Notes: a model not told the origin generated them from the letters alone. DNA of 64,000 nt from Thermus islandicus DSM 21543 (GCF_000421625.1 NZ_ATXJ01000004.1:1-64000), one strand, 5' to 3'; numbered from the stretch's first letter, positions 26,673-36,293 are shown. Numbers and translations are program-made.

Positions 26673-27338
26673 ATGCGGTACCTGGACCTCATCACCGTCC
26701 TCTTCGCCACGGTGCTTTTGGTCTCCAACGTGGCCTCCACCAAGCTGGTGGTCCTCGGACCCTTCACCTTTGATGGGGGCACCCTCCTCTTTCCCCTGGC
26801 CTACATCTTCGGGGACGTCCTCACCGAGGTCTACGGCTACCGGCAAAGCCGCAGGGTGATCTGGGCGGGTTTCTTCGCCCTCCTCCTCGCCACCCTCACC
26901 TTCCAGGCCGTGGCCGCCCTTCCCCCCCCGAAGGACGGAGCGAGCCAGCGCTTCGCCGAGGCCTTTGGCCTCCTCCTCGGCCTCACCCCCAGGATCGTCT
27001 TGGGCAGCCTCCTCGCCTACTTCCTGGGGGAGTTCGCCAACGCCTACGTCCTGGCTCGCCTCAAGGTGAGGACGGAGGGGCGGCACTTCTGGTTCCGGGC
27101 CCTGGCCTCCACCCTGGTGGGGCAGGGCCTGGACACGGGGACCTTCCTCCTGGTGGCCTTCCTGGGGGTCCTCCCCTTGGACCTTTTGACCTCGGTCTTC
27201 CTCTCCAACTACGCCTTCAAGGTGGGGGTGGAGGCCCTGATGCTCCCCGTGACCTACCTGGTGGTGGGCTTCCTCAAGCGGCGCGAAGGCCTGGACCCCT
27301 TTGACCGGGGGATCTCCTTCAACCCCTTCCGGCTATGA
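26673..27338 (+). CDS. Queuosine-precursor transporter, YhhQ/VUT family
   Basis: 221 aa integral membrane protein with about six helices. Family features are the N-terminal LITVLFATVLLVSNVASTK, FPLAYIFGDVLTEVYGY (about 41-58), then LGEFANAYVLARLKV and STLVGQGLDTGTFLLVAF. YhhQ imports queuosine precursors such as preQ0/preQ1. It starts directly after hpt with no gap and overlaps the aldo/keto reductase by 4 bp, a purine-related operon that continues to purA. Confidence 0.88.
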   Translation: MRYLDLITVLFATVLLVSNVASTKLVVLGPFTFDGGTLLFPLAYIFGDVLTEVYGYRQSRRVIWAGFFALLLATLTFQAVAALPPPKDGASQRFAEAFGLLLGLTPRIVLGSLLAYFLGEFANAYVLARLKVRTEGRHFWFRALASTLVGQGLDTGTFLLVAFLGVLPLDLLTSVFLSNYAFKVGVEALMLPVTYLVVGFLKRREGLDPFDRGISFNPFRL

Positions 27339-28222
27339 ACCCCCTTTTGGCCCACACCCTGGGGGTCGGCACCTGGGCCTGGGGGGACCGCCTCTTCTGG
27401 GGCTACGGCCGGGGGTACGGGGTGGAGGACCTGAGGCGGGCCTACCGGGCGAGCCTCGAGGCTGGACTCCGCCTCTTTGACACCGCCGAGTTCTACGGCT
27501 TCGGCCTCTCGGAAAGGCTCCTCGGCCGGTTCCTCGCCGAGGGCGGGGAAAGGCCCTACCTGGTGAGCAAGTTCTTCCCCTACCCCTGGCGCCTCTCCCG
27601 CCGGGACCTCCTCCGGGCCCTGAAGGGGAGCCTCGGCCGCCTCGGGGTGGAGGCTTTGGACCTCTACCTCCTCCACTGGCCCTGGCCTCCCGTACCCCTT
27701 AGGGTCTGGGCCGAGGCCTTGGCCGAAGCCTACGAGCGGGGACTGGCCCGGGGAGTAGGGTTCTGCAACCTGAACGAGGCCCAGCTGGAAGCGGCCAAGG
27801 CGGTTCTGGACCGGCACCGGGTGCCCCTTCTTGCCCTCCAGGTGGAGTACAGCCTCCTAAGGCGGAAGGCCGAGGCCCTCCTCCCCGCCCTGAGGCGGGA
27901 AGGGATCGCCCTCATGGCCTACAGCCCCCTGGCCATGGGCTGGCTCACGGGCAAGCTGGACCCAAGGAATCCCCCCCGGGACTACCGGGGGCGCAAGTAC
28001 CGGCAGGACCTGGCCCGCCTGCCCCGCCTCCTCGGCGAGCTAAGGGCCCTGGCCGGGGCCAAGGGGGTACCCGTGGGGGCAGTGGCCCTCCGCTACCTTG
28101 TGGAAAAGGGGGCCCTGCCCATCCCCGGGGCCAAGAACGAAGCCCAGGCGCGCATGAACGCCGAGGCCCTGGCCTTCCGCCTGAGCCCGGAGGAGGTGGC
28201 CCGCCTCGAGGCGGCATCGTAA
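27335..28222 (+). CDS. Aldo/keto reductase family protein
   Basis: 295 aa TIM-barrel oxidoreductase. The catalytic Asp/Tyr are in LFDTAEFYGFGLSERLLG, the Lys in YLVSKFFPYPW and the His in LYLLHWPW; the C-terminal cofactor segment LPIPGAKNEAQARMNA is also present. The substrate is unknown. It overlaps the YhhQ gene by 4 bp and is followed by purA after 12 bp, so it is part of the hpt-yhhQ-akr-purA run. Confidence 0.88.
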   Translation: MNPLLAHTLGVGTWAWGDRLFWGYGRGYGVEDLRRAYRASLEAGLRLFDTAEFYGFGLSERLLGRFLAEGGERPYLVSKFFPYPWRLSRRDLLRALKGSLGRLGVEALDLYLLHWPWPPVPLRVWAEALAEAYERGLARGVGFCNLNEAQLEAAKAVLDRHRVPLLALQVEYSLLRRKAEALLPALRREGIALMAYSPLAMGWLTGKLDPRNPPRDYRGRKYRQDLARLPRLLGELRALAGAKGVPVGAVALRYLVEKGALPIPGAKNEAQARMNAEALAFRLSPEEVARLEAAS

Positions 28223-28234
28223 GCTGAGGGAGGC

Positions 28235-29461
28235 ATGCCGGGAGTCGCCATCATCGGGGCGCAGTGGGGGGACGAGGGCAAGGGCAAGGTGGTGGACGCC
28301 CTGGCCCCCGAGGCGGACTACGTGGTCCGCTACCAGGGGGGGGCCAACGCCGGCCACACCGTGGTGGCCGAGGGACGGGTCTTCAAGCTGAACCTCCTGC
28401 CCTCGGGGGTCATCCACCCCCACGCGGTGAACGTCCTGGCGGACGGGATGGTCATAGACCCCTTCCGCTTCCAGGAGGAGCTTCAGGCCCTAAGGCAGGA
28501 GGGTTTCCAGCCCAAGGTCCTGGTCTCCGAAAGGGCCCACCTGGTCCTTCCCCACCACAAGCACGTGGAGAGCCGCCACAACTTCGTGGGCACCACGGGC
28601 CGGGGCATCGGCCCTGCCTACTCCGACCGGGCACGAAGGGTGGGGATCCGGGCCGGGGACCTCCTGGACGAGGAGGTGCTGCGGGAGAGGGTGCGCCGCC
28701 TCTTCCTGGAGAAGCCCAACTCCACGAAGGAGGCGGGCTGGGACACGGAAGCGAAGGCCCTGGAGGACCTGAGGCGGATGCGGGAGATCCTAAGCCCCTA
28801 CGTGGCGGACACCGGGGCCCTCCTTCGTGAGGCCTGGAAGAAGGGGAAGCGCCTCCTCTTTGAGGGGGCCCAGGCCACCCTTCTGGACCTCAACTACGGT
28901 ACCTACCCCTACGTGACCAGCTCCCACCCCACCGTGGGGGGGATCCTGGTGGGCACGGGGCTTCCCCACAAGGCCATCACCAAGGTCTACGGGGTGGCCA
29001 AGGCCTACGCCACGAGGGTGGGGGAAGGCCCCTTTCCCACGGAGATCCACGGGGAGCTCGCCCACCACCTCCGGGAAAAGGGGGGGGAGTACGGCACCAC
29101 CACGGGAAGACCCCGCAGGGTAGGGTGGCTGGACCTGGTGGCCCTAAAGTACGCCTGCGAGGTGAACGGCTTTGACGGCCTCATCCTCACCAAGCTGGAC
29201 GTGCTCTCGGGGCTTCCTAAGGTGAAGGTGGCCGTGGACTACCTGGACGGCGCCCGTCCCGGGGAGGCCCGCCCCGAGGCGGTGCGCTACGTGGAGCTCC
29301 CGGGCTGGGGGGAGCTCGCCGGGGTGAGAAGCCGGGAGGACCTTCCCCCAAGCCTCCTGCGCTATCTGGAGCTCGTGGAGGAGCATACCGGCGTACCGGT
29401 AGTCCTCTTCTCCACAAGCCCCAGGCGGGAGGACACCTTCGGGGCGGTGAGCTGGGTGTAA
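28235..29461 (+). CDS. purA: Adenylosuccinate synthetase
   Basis: 408 aa. GTP-binding GAQWGDEGKGKVVDALAPEA at the N-terminus, NAGHTVV, the IMP-binding GTTGRGIGPAYSDR, TTTGRPRRVGWLD and the C-terminal VVLFSTSPRREDT are all present. It makes adenylosuccinate from IMP and aspartate, the first AMP-specific step, which fits its neighbour hpt, a source of IMP. A GAGGGAGGC ribosome site precedes the ATG. Confidence 0.96.
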   Translation: MPGVAIIGAQWGDEGKGKVVDALAPEADYVVRYQGGANAGHTVVAEGRVFKLNLLPSGVIHPHAVNVLADGMVIDPFRFQEELQALRQEGFQPKVLVSERAHLVLPHHKHVESRHNFVGTTGRGIGPAYSDRARRVGIRAGDLLDEEVLRERVRRLFLEKPNSTKEAGWDTEAKALEDLRRMREILSPYVADTGALLREAWKKGKRLLFEGAQATLLDLNYGTYPYVTSSHPTVGGILVGTGLPHKAITKVYGVAKAYATRVGEGPFPTEIHGELAHHLREKGGEYGTTTGRPRRVGWLDLVALKYACEVNGFDGLILTKLDVLSGLPKVKVAVDYLDGARPGEARPEAVRYVELPGWGELAGVRSREDLPPSLLRYLELVEEHTGVPVVLFSTSPRREDTFGAVSWV

Positions 29462-29556
29462 TCCCACCCCATGCGGGCCCAGGTAAAGGGGGCCGCCGAG
29501 GCTAGGCAGGGCGTAAGAACGGGTGTGGGCGCCAAAAGCGCGCCCCCCTGCGCCAG

Positions 29557-30047
29557 GCCACCTTTGAGGAGTCCCTGAGCCTTGGAGGCCGCCTCCTCCG
29601 GAGGCCATGAGTTTGTGGAGGGGCTGGTCTTCGCCCTGGCGGGAGGAGACCTCCACAACCGCCTGGTGGCCCGCCTGTTCCTAAAGCTTCTTCCCAAAGC
29701 CTAGGAAAAGGGTGCCCAAGGCATGCTCCTCAAGGTGGGAGAGGCCGCCTGCTATCCCGATCTTTTCGTCACCTGCGAGGAACGCCCCACTGCAAGGAGA
29801 CCGCTGGCTTGGTGGTGGGGGTCTTCTCCCCGGGCACGGAGGCCATAGACCGCGGGGAAAAGCTCCTGCGCTACCGGGAGCTTCCCGGCCTTCAGGCCTA
29901 CGTGCTCGGCCAGGCGGTTAGAGATCTACCGCCGCCTGCCCGAAGGAAGCTGGCGCTACGGGGTGGTGGAGAAGGACCAGGTGGAGCTCCCCTGCGTGGG
30001 AGCGGTCCTGGACCTGGACGCGGACTCCCCTTGGAACCTAGGCCCTG
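29557..30047 (+). pseudogene. Degenerate Uma2-family (DUF820) endonuclease gene
   Basis: Reading across three frames gives the outline of a Thermus-type Uma2 protein: ATFEESLSL, then HEFVEGLVFALAGGDLHNRL, GEAACYPDLFVTCEE, then VVGVFSPGTEAIDRGEKLLR with YRELPGLQAYVL, and EIYRRLPEGSWRYGVVEKDQ with ELPCVGAVLDLD. These fragments are broken by at least three frameshifts and an in-frame TAG at 29701-29703, so no full protein can be made. Uma2 proteins have a PD-(D/E)XK nuclease fold and are often multicopy in Thermus. The end overlaps the trpD stop on the other strand. Confidence 0.75.
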
Positions 30048-31027
30048 AGGAAGGCCACGTAGCGCTCCAGGAGGAGGTAGGCCTCTCCGGAGGCCAGGAC
30101 CTCCCGGGCCAGGGCCACCCCCTCCTTCAGGGAGGGCGTCTTCCCCGCGGCGTAAAACCCCGCCCCCGCGGAGAGGGCCACGGCGTGGGCCAGGGGGCCT
30201 TCCTCCTCCCCTTTGAGGAGGCGGCGGGCGAGCTCGGCGTTCTCCGCCGGGGAACCGCCCTTTAGGGCCTCGAGGGGGGCCCGCCCAAGCCCCACTTCCT
30301 CCGGGAGGAGGGCGTAGGGGCCCTTCCCCACCTCCACCACCCGGTTCTCCCCCAGGACGAGCTCGTCCGCCCCCTCCCCGTGGACCACAAGCCCCCGGGC
30401 CCCCAGGCGCTCCAGGGCCTCGGCCATGGGGGAAAGCCACCCCGGGCTAAAGACCCCGAGGACGTAGCGGTCCGCCCCCGCGGGGTTCGTAAGGGGACCG
30501 AGGAGGTTGAAGACGGTACGGATGCCGAGCTCCGCCCGCACCGGGGCCACGTGGCGCATGGCGGGGTGGAAGACCCGGGCGAAGAGGAAGCCGAAGCCCA
30601 GGGCCTCGATGGCCTCCCCCACCCTTTCGGGAGGGGCCTCGAGGTCCACCCCCAAAGCCTCTAGGAGGTCGGCCGAGCCCGCGCGGGAGCTCGCGGCCCG
30701 GTTCCCGTGCTTGGCCACCGCCACCCCCCCCGCCGCCGCCACCAGGGCCCCTAAGGTGGAGAGGTTCAAGAGGCCCTTCCCGTCCCCCCCGGTGCCCACG
30801 ATGTCCAGAAGGGGACGGCGGCCCACCTTTAGGGGCCTCGCCGCCTCCCGCATGGCCCTGGCCATGGCGGCGATCTCGTGAGGCTTCTCCCCCCTCAGGG
30901 CCAAGGCCGTGAGGAGGCCCGCCGCCTTGACCGGGGAGACCTCCCCCCGCATCAGGGCCTCCATGAGGCCAAAGGCCTCCTCCTCCGTCAGCACCTCCCC
31001 CAACAGGGCCTTCCTCAACGCGTCCAT
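30038..31027 (-). CDS. trpD: Anthranilate phosphoribosyltransferase
   Basis: 329 aa. It shows LLDIVGTGGDGKGLLNLST (PRPP/Mg site, about 75-93), VAVAKHGNRAASSRAGSADLLEALG, the anthranilate-site GFLFARVFHPAMRHVAPVRAELG with RTVFNLLGPLTNPAGA. It transfers phosphoribose to anthranilate. It overlaps trpG by 13 bp and is the last gene of the trpEGD run on the minus strand. Confidence 0.95.
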   Translation of the reverse strand: MDALRKALLGEVLTEEEAFGLMEALMRGEVSPVKAAGLLTALALRGEKPHEIAAMARAMREAARPLKVGRRPLLDIVGTGGDGKGLLNLSTLGALVAAAGGVAVAKHGNRAASSRAGSADLLEALGVDLEAPPERVGEAIEALGFGFLFARVFHPAMRHVAPVRAELGIRTVFNLLGPLTNPAGADRYVLGVFSPGWLSPMAEALERLGARGLVVHGEGADELVLGENRVVEVGKGPYALLPEEVGLGRAPLEALKGGSPAENAELARRLLKGEEEGPLAHAVALSAGAGFYAAGKTPSLKEGVALAREVLASGEAYLLLERYVAFLRA

Positions 31028-31596
31028 GGGTCCTCCAGGAAGTTCTTCAGGATCCGCTTGCCCGCCTCCGTGAGGTGGCTTTCCGGGTGGAACTGCACCC
31101 CATGCAGCGGGTAGAGGCGGTGCCTCAGGCCCATCACCGTCCGCCTGCCCGCTTCCTCCACCCAGGCGTTCACCAGGAGTTCCTCCGGCAGGGCCTCCAC
31201 CACCAGGGAGTGGTACCGGGTGGCAGGAAAGGGGCTCTCAAGCCCCCGGAAGACCCCGGTGCCGTCGTGGTGGATGGCGCTCACCTTCCCGTGCATGACG
31301 AGGGGAGCGGGGACCACCTTCCCCCCGAAGGCCGCCCCGATGGCCTGGTGCCCCAGGCACACCCCGAGGATGGGGTAGCGGGGGGCGTAGCGCTGGATGA
31401 GGGGGACGGAAAGGCCGGCCTCCTTCGGGGTGCAGGGCCCCGGGCTGATGACGATGCGCTCCGGATCCAAGGCCTCCACCTCCTCCAGCAGGAAGCGGTC
31501 GTTCCGCCACACGATGGGACTCGCCCCGAGCTCCCCCAGGTACTGCACCAGGTTGTAGGTGAAGCTGTCGTAGTTGTCGATTACGAGAACCCTCAC
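31015..31596 (-). CDS. trpG: Anthranilate synthase glutamine amidotransferase subunit
   Basis: 193 aa class I amidotransferase. VLVIDNYDSFTYNLVQYLGE at the N-terminus, the nucleophile Cys in ILGVCLGHQAIGAAFGG, and the His/Glu pair in GVQFHPESHL complete the triad. It supplies ammonia from glutamine to TrpE. It follows trpE by 16 bp and overlaps trpD. Confidence 0.95.
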   Translation of the reverse strand: MRVLVIDNYDSFTYNLVQYLGELGASPIVWRNDRFLLEEVEALDPERIVISPGPCTPKEAGLSVPLIQRYAPRYPILGVCLGHQAIGAAFGGKVVPAPLVMHGKVSAIHHDGTGVFRGLESPFPATRYHSLVVEALPEELLVNAWVEEAGRRTVMGLRHRLYPLHGVQFHPESHLTEAGKRILKNFLEDPWTR

Positions 31597-31612
31597 GTCG
31601 CCCTCCTGGGGG

Positions 31613-33001
31613 TCACAGCCCCGCCTCCGCCATCTCCACCGCCTTGAGGAGGGCCCTCGCCTTGTTCAGGCACTCCTCGTACTCCCTCTCGGGCACGGAG
31701 TCCGCCACGATCCCCGCCCCCGCCTGGACGTGCATCTGCCCCTGAGCGATGACAAAGGTGCGCAGGGTGAGGGCCATGTCCATGGCCCCATCGTAGGCCA
31801 GGTAGCCGAAGGCCCCCCCGTAGGGACCTCGGCGGTGGGGCTCCAGCTCCTCAATGATCTCCATGGCCCGGATCTTCGGGGCCCCAGACACGGTGCCCAT
31901 GGGGAGGACGCTGGCCAGGGCGTCCAAGGGCGTCTTCCCCTCGGCCAGGACCCCCTCCACCGTGGAGACCAGGTGCATCACGTGGGAGTAGCGCTCCACG
32001 TGCATGGGCTCCAGGACCCGTACTGTTCCGTAGGCGGCCACCCGGCCGATATCGTTGCGGGAGAGGTCCAAAAGCATCACGTGTTCCGCCCGCTCCTTCT
32101 CGTCTTTTAGAAGCTCTTCCGCAAGCCTCCTATCCTCCTCCTCGTCCCCCCCCCGGGGCCTCGTGCCGGCGATGGGCCGGGTGACCACCCTCCTCCCGTC
32201 CGAGCGCAGGAGGCTTTCCGGGCTGGCCGACACCAGGACCACCTCCCCGAGGTCCAGGTACCCCATGTAGGGGCTCGGGTTCACGCTCCTTAGGGCCCGG
32301 TAGAGGGCGAAGGGATGGACGGTGAGGGGGGAGGAAAGCCTCAAGGAGAGCACCACCTGGAAGATGTCCCCGGCCCGGATGTAGCCAAGGGCCTTCTCCA
32401 CCGCCCCCAGGTAGTCCTCGCGGGTCATGTCCGGCTGGAAGCGCGCCCTACCCCCGGGCCTTTCCCCCGGCACCCCGGGGAGGGGGCCTTTGAGCCTCCT
32501 TTCCGCCCAGGCAAGGCGCCCCTCGGCCTCCTCCGCATCCCTGCCCGGGGCCACCAGGTGGAGGAGGTTCTGCAGGTGGTCAAAGACCGCCACCACCTCC
32601 GGCTCCACGAAGAGGAGGTCAGGAAGGCGAAGGTCGTCGGGCTTCAGGGAGGGGAGGCGCTCGTAGTAGCGCACGAGGTCGTAGGCGGCGTACCCCACCA
32701 CCCCCCCGAAGAAGGGGGGCAGGTCCTTGGGCCGCTCCAGGGGGGCAAAGACCGCCTCATACAGGGTGCGCAGGGGGTCCTGGGTGGCCACCCGTTCCCC
32801 GTTCACCGTGAACACCCCGTCCTTGAGGAAAAACGTCCGCTTGGCCCCCACCCCCACGATGGAAAAACGCCCCTGCCGCCCCCGCTCCACGGACTCCAGG
32901 AGGAAGCTCACCGGGGCCTTCTCGGCGAGCTTGAGGTAGGCCGTGACCGGCGTTTCCAAGTCTGCGAGCAGGGTCCTGCGAAAAGGTCGGATCATGCCCA
33001 T
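31613..33001 (-). CDS. trpE: Anthranilate synthase component I
   Basis: 462 aa. The start ATG 33001 (MGMIRPFRR) aligns with the N-terminus I recall for T. thermophilus TrpE (MERIRPFRR); ATG 32995 is an alternative. The feedback-site segment LLESVERGRQGRFSIVG and the chorismate-binding parts AGTRPRGGDEEEDRRLAEEL, LDLSRNDIGRVA and SGAPKIRAMEIIEELE are present. It converts chorismate to anthranilate with TrpG. It is preceded by a leader peptide with tandem Trp codons and alternative hairpins, so attenuation is likely. Confidence 0.95.
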   Translation of the reverse strand: MGMIRPFRRTLLADLETPVTAYLKLAEKAPVSFLLESVERGRQGRFSIVGVGAKRTFFLKDGVFTVNGERVATQDPLRTLYEAVFAPLERPKDLPPFFGGVVGYAAYDLVRYYERLPSLKPDDLRLPDLLFVEPEVVAVFDHLQNLLHLVAPGRDAEEAEGRLAWAERRLKGPLPGVPGERPGGRARFQPDMTREDYLGAVEKALGYIRAGDIFQVVLSLRLSSPLTVHPFALYRALRSVNPSPYMGYLDLGEVVLVSASPESLLRSDGRRVVTRPIAGTRPRGGDEEEDRRLAEELLKDEKERAEHVMLLDLSRNDIGRVAAYGTVRVLEPMHVERYSHVMHLVSTVEGVLAEGKTPLDALASVLPMGTVSGAPKIRAMEIIEELEPHRRGPYGGAFGYLAYDGAMDMALTLRTFVIAQGQMHVQAGAGIVADSVPEREYEECLNKARALLKAVEMAEAGL

Positions 33002-33015
33002 CCCCCCAAGCGAAT

Positions 33016-33060
33016 CCCCCGGGGTAGGCCCCGGGGGAAAGACCGCCTCCCTCCCGGGGC
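33016..33060 (-). promoter_or_regulatory. Candidate trp attenuator: two mutually exclusive hairpins
   Basis: On the minus strand, right after the leader stop, GCCCCGGG (33053-33060) can pair with CCCGGGGC (33028-33035). The same bases can instead form a perfect 9-bp hairpin, 33029-33037 with 33016-33024, around a 4-base loop. The two structures share 33029-33035, so only one can form. Neither is followed by a run of T, so the stop mechanism may be unusual or may act on translation of trpE, whose start is 15 bases beyond. Confidence 0.55.
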
Positions 33061-33096
33061 CTAGCCGGGCCACCAGCGAAGGAGGGTCAGGGTCAT
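33061..33096 (-). CDS. trpL: trp leader peptide with tandem Trp codons
   Basis: An 11-residue ORF, MTLTLLRWWPG then TAG, read on the minus strand between the trp promoter and the attenuator hairpins. Codons 8 and 9 are TGG TGG (33070-33075). Two adjacent Trp codons in an 11-codon leader just before competing hairpins and trpE is the hallmark of ribosome-mediated attenuation. TATCCT is 6 bases before its ATG, so the leader would be translated from a leaderless 5' end. Confidence 0.7.
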   Translation of the reverse strand: MTLTLLRWWPG

Positions 33097-33102
33097 GCCC
33101 CC

Positions 33103-33131
33103 AGGATAGCCCAAAAGGCTCCCGGGGTCTA
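33103..33131 (-). promoter_or_regulatory. Putative trp operon promoter
   Basis: Minus strand: TAGACC (33126-33131), 17 bp, TATCCT (33103-33108), then 6 bases to the leader-peptide ATG. The same -35 hexamer and spacing as at glcF. It lies just beyond the pruA stop codon. Confidence 0.55.
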
Positions 33132-33150
33132 GGGGCTTGCCGGGGCGGCC

Positions 33151-34701
33151 CTAGAAGCGCTCGGCCACGCTCTTCATCTGCAGGAAGTGGAGGAGGTAGT
33201 CGGGGCCGCCCGCCTTGGTGTCCGTGCCCGAGAGGTTGAAGCCGCCAAAGGGCTGGACCCCCACGAGGGCCCCGGTGATCTTGCGGTTGAGGTAGAGGTT
33301 ACCCACGTGGAACTCGCGCCTCGCCCTCTCCAGGTGCTCCCGTTTCCTGGAGTAGACCCCCCCCGTAAGGCCGTAGACGGTGCCGTTGGCCACCTCCAGG
33401 GCCTCGCCGAAATCCTTCACCCGGATCACGGAGAGCACTGGCCCAAAGATCTCCTCCTGGGCGATGCGGGCCTCCGGGGGCACCTCGGCGAAAAGGGTGG
33501 GGGCGATGAAGTAGCCCTCGCCTTCCAGCCGCCTTCCCCCGAGGACAAGCCTCCCCTCCCCCTTCCCCACCTCAATGTAGGAGAGGACCTTCTCCTCCTG
33601 GGCCTTGGAGGCCACAGGACCGAGATCGGGGTTCTCCTCCGCAGGGCCCACCACGAGCCTCTCCGCCCTCCTCAGGACCCGCTCCAGGACAGGCTCGTAG
33701 GCCTTCTCCGTGAGGATGAGGCGGCTTGCCGCCGAGCACTTCTGACCCTGGAAGCCGTAGGCGGAAACCAGGATACCCTCGGTGGCGGCCTCCAGGTCGG
33801 CGGTCTCGTCTACGATGATGGCGTCCTTGCCGCCGAGCTCCAGGAAGACCCGCTTGATCCACCTCTGTCCCGGGGCCAGCCGGCTCACGGCCTCCTGGAT
33901 CCAGAGGCCCACCTCGAGGCTCCCCGTGAAGTTGACGAACCGGGTCCTGGGGTGCTCCACCAGGTAGGCCCCCACCTCCTTCCCCTCCCCGGGGAGGAGG
34001 TTCACCACCCCCGGGGGGAAGCCCGCCTCGTGGAGGATCTCAAAGACCTTGGCGGCGATGACCACCGTGTCCTCGGCCGGCTTGGCCACCACGGTGTTCC
34101 CCACCACCACCGGCCCGGCCATCATCCCGGTGAAGATGGCAATGGGAAAGTTCCAAGGAGCGATGACCACCCCGGCCCCCAACGGGATATAAAAGCTCTC
34201 GTTGTCCTCGCCGGGGTAGGGCACCACCTCCACGGAGGGGTACTTGTACTTCAGGGCCTGGCGGGCGTAGTACTCCAGGAAGTCTATGGCCTCGGCCACC
34301 TCGGCGCTGGCCTCCACCCAGCTCTTGCCGATCTCGTAGACCAAGGTGGCCTCGAGCTCCCGCCGCCTCCTTTTCATGAGGGCCGCGGCCTTGAGGAGGA
34401 GGCGGCTTCGGTCCTCCTGGGGCCAGTCCTTCCAGGTCTTGAAGGCCTTCCAGGCGGCCTCGAGGGCGGCCTCTGCCTCCGCCTTGCCCGCCTTGGCCAC
34501 CGTCCCCACCACCTGGCTCGGGGCCGAGGGGTTGCGGGAGGCGATTTGGTCCTTTGTGTCCACCCACTCCCCCCCGAGGTAGAGGGGGTAGTGGCGGCCG
34601 AACTCGCTTCGGACCCGCTTTAAGGCCTCCCGCATCTCCCGCCTGGCCTCCTCCGTGGCGAAGGTCTCCACCGGCTGGTTGCGAAAAGGTTCCACCGTCA
34701 T
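33151..34701 (-). CDS. pruA: 1-pyrroline-5-carboxylate dehydrogenase (glutamate semialdehyde dehydrogenase)
   Basis: 516 aa, nearly the sequence I know for Thermus P5C dehydrogenase. It has the NAD/active-site segments [29 protein letters not shown], the catalytic Glu in [13 protein letters not shown] and Cys in [12 protein letters not shown]. It oxidises glutamate semialdehyde to glutamate, the second step of proline breakdown. It follows putA by 12 bp with an AGGAGGCGAGC ribosome site. The trp promoter begins just after its stop. Confidence 0.96.
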   Translation of the reverse strand: MTVEPFRNQPVETFATEEARREMREALKRVRSEFGRHYPLYLGGEWVDTKDQIASRNPSAPSQVVGTVAKAGKAEAEAALEAAWKAFKTWKDWPQEDRSRLLLKAAALMKRRRRELEATLVYEIGKSWVEASAEVAEAIDFLEYYARQALKYKYPSVEVVPYPGEDNESFYIPLGAGVVIAPWNFPIAIFTGMMAGPVVVGNTVVAKPAEDTVVIAAKVFEILHEAGFPPGVVNLLPGEGKEVGAYLVEHPRTRFVNFTGSLEVGLWIQEAVSRLAPGQRWIKRVFLELGGKDAIIVDETADLEAATEGILVSAYGFQGQKCSAASRLILTEKAYEPVLERVLRRAERLVVGPAEENPDLGPVASKAQEEKVLSYIEVGKGEGRLVLGGRRLEGEGYFIAPTLFAEVPPEARIAQEEIFGPVLSVIRVKDFGEALEVANGTVYGLTGGVYSRKREHLERARREFHVGNLYLNRKITGALVGVQPFGGFNLSGTDTKAGGPDYLLHFLQMKSVAERF

Positions 34702-34713
34702 GCTCGCCTCCTC

Positions 34714-35637
34714 TTAGCCTCCCAAGAGGCTCCTCAGCACCAGGAAAAGGTTCTCGGGTCGCTCGGCGATGCGCCTTGTGAGGTAGGGGTACCAGTCCCG
34801 GCCGTAGGGCACGTAGGCCCGCACCGTGTACCCCTCCCGGGCGAGGCTTTTCTGGGCCTCGGGGCGCACCCCGTAAAGCAGCTGGAACTCAAAGCCCTCC
34901 CTGGGGATGCCCATGGCCTCCGTGTAGCGCTTTACCTCGGCGATGAGCCTGGGGTCGTGGGTGGCGAAGGCCACGTAGAGCCCCTCCCTAAGGGCGAGCT
35001 TCCCCAGGTGCAGGTACTCGGCGTCAATGAGGCGCTTGTCCTGGAAGGCCACCTCCTTGGGCTCCCGGTAGGCCCCCTTCACCAGGCGCAGGTTGGGGCG
35101 GTAGGGGAGCAGGTCCAGAAGGTCCTTCTCCGTGCGGTAGAGGTAGCTTTGCAGGACGATCCCCACCTGGGAAAACCCTTCCTCCCGGAGGGCCTTGTAG
35201 ATGCGCAAGGTGGCCTCTACCCTGGGGGAGTCCTCCATGTCCAGCCGCACGAAGACCCCCCGGGGCTCCGCCTCCTTGAGGATCTCCCGGAGCAAGGAGA
35301 GGGCGAGGTCCTCGGAGAGGTCCAGGCCGAGCTGGGTGAGCTTCAAGGAGAGGTACTTGGGCCAGGGCTTCGCCCCCAAGGCCCAGACGAGCTCAAGAAG
35401 CCCCCGCTGGAAAGCCCGGGCCTCCTCCTCGGTTCGCACCATCTCGCCCAAAAGGTCCAAGATGGCGTGGACGCCCTCCCGCTCCAGGGCCTCCGCCGCC
35501 TTCAGGGCCTCTTCCAGGGTCTCCCCTGCCACATAGCGGCGCACCAGGCCCCGCGCCCGCCTTCGGATAAACCCCTCCACCCCAGGGTTGCCCGCCACCC
35601 CCAAAACGAAGGAACGATAGGCCATGTCTAGGGTCAT
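34714..35637 (-). CDS. putA: Proline dehydrogenase (monofunctional)
   Basis: 307 aa, the small one-domain FAD enzyme of Thermus. Barrel segments include [69 protein letters not shown] and [12 protein letters not shown]. It oxidises proline to pyrroline-5-carboxylate, which PruA takes on. It starts 8 bp after the GntR regulator stop and is followed by pruA. Confidence 0.95.
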   Translation of the reverse strand: MTLDMAYRSFVLGVAGNPGVEGFIRRRARGLVRRYVAGETLEEALKAAEALEREGVHAILDLLGEMVRTEEEARAFQRGLLELVWALGAKPWPKYLSLKLTQLGLDLSEDLALSLLREILKEAEPRGVFVRLDMEDSPRVEATLRIYKALREEGFSQVGIVLQSYLYRTEKDLLDLLPYRPNLRLVKGAYREPKEVAFQDKRLIDAEYLHLGKLALREGLYVAFATHDPRLIAEVKRYTEAMGIPREGFEFQLLYGVRPEAQKSLAREGYTVRAYVPYGRDWYPYLTRRIAERPENLFLVLRSLLGG

Positions 35638-35645
35638 CCCGCCTC

Positions 35646-36293
35646 CTAAAGCCTCTGCAACACCAGCCTCTTAAAGCGCTCTATGTGGGCCTCCACCGCC
35701 CGCCGCGCCCCTTCCGGGTCCTTGCGGGAGAGGGCCTCGAGGATGGCCCGGTGCTCGGCCCGGGTCCGCTCCTCCTGGGAGAGGGTGGGAAGGGCGCTCC
35801 GGGCCAGGGCCAGGGTGGCGAGGAGGTCCTCGTAGAGGCGATAAAGCGTCCGGTTCCCGGAAAGCCGCACCAAAGCGCGGTGGAACTCCAGGTCCCGGCG
35901 CATCTGCTCGGGGTAGTCCTCCTTGGGGACCTCGTCAATGGCCCGAAGAAGCCCTGAAAGCTCCTCAAGCTCCCAGGGCGTGGCCCTAAGGGCCGCCTCC
36001 CGGACCGCCTCCCCTTCCAGGAGGGCCCGCACCCTGTAGACCTCCTCCACCTCCTCCGGGGTGAAGGCCTTGACCCTCGCCCCCCTACCCGGCACAAGCT
36101 CCACCAAGCCCTCCTCGGCGAGGCGCATCAGGGCCTCCCGCACGGGGGTGCGGGAAACCCCCAGGTCCTGGGCCAAAAGGGGCTCGGAGAGCCTTTCCCC
36201 AGGAGCGAAGCGCCCGGAGAGGAGGAGGTCCTTGAGGTGGCGGTAGACCGCCTCGCGCACCTGGTTAGGGCGGCGGAAGCCCAGGGTCTGCAT
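35646..36293 (-). CDS. GntR-family (FadR/FCD) regulator of the proline operon
   Basis: 215 aa from the ATG at 36293. The N-terminal winged helix includes [20 protein letters not shown] and [20 protein letters not shown] (about 35-55). A helical FCD effector domain (about 80-210) follows, with the metal-site pattern [16 protein letters not shown] and [19 protein letters not shown]. It leads putA-pruA and probably controls them, with proline or a product as effector (inference). A perfect palindrome covers its start codon and -10 box, so it should repress itself. Confidence 0.85.
   Translation of the reverse strand: MQTLGFRRPNQVREAVYRHLKDLLLSGRFAPGERLSEPLLAQDLGVSRTPVREALMRLAEEGLVELVPGRGARVKAFTPEEVEEVYRVRALLEGEAVREAALRATPWELEELSGLLRAIDEVPKEDYPEQMRRDLEFHRALVRLSGNRTLYRLYEDLLATLALARSALPTLSQEERTRAEHRAILEALSRKDPEGARRAVEAHIERFKRLVLQRL

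Noticed and set aside
33187-34623. Long plus-strand frame opposite pruA
   Set aside because: pruA is certain, and the opposite frame is His/Gly/Leu-rich with no domains.
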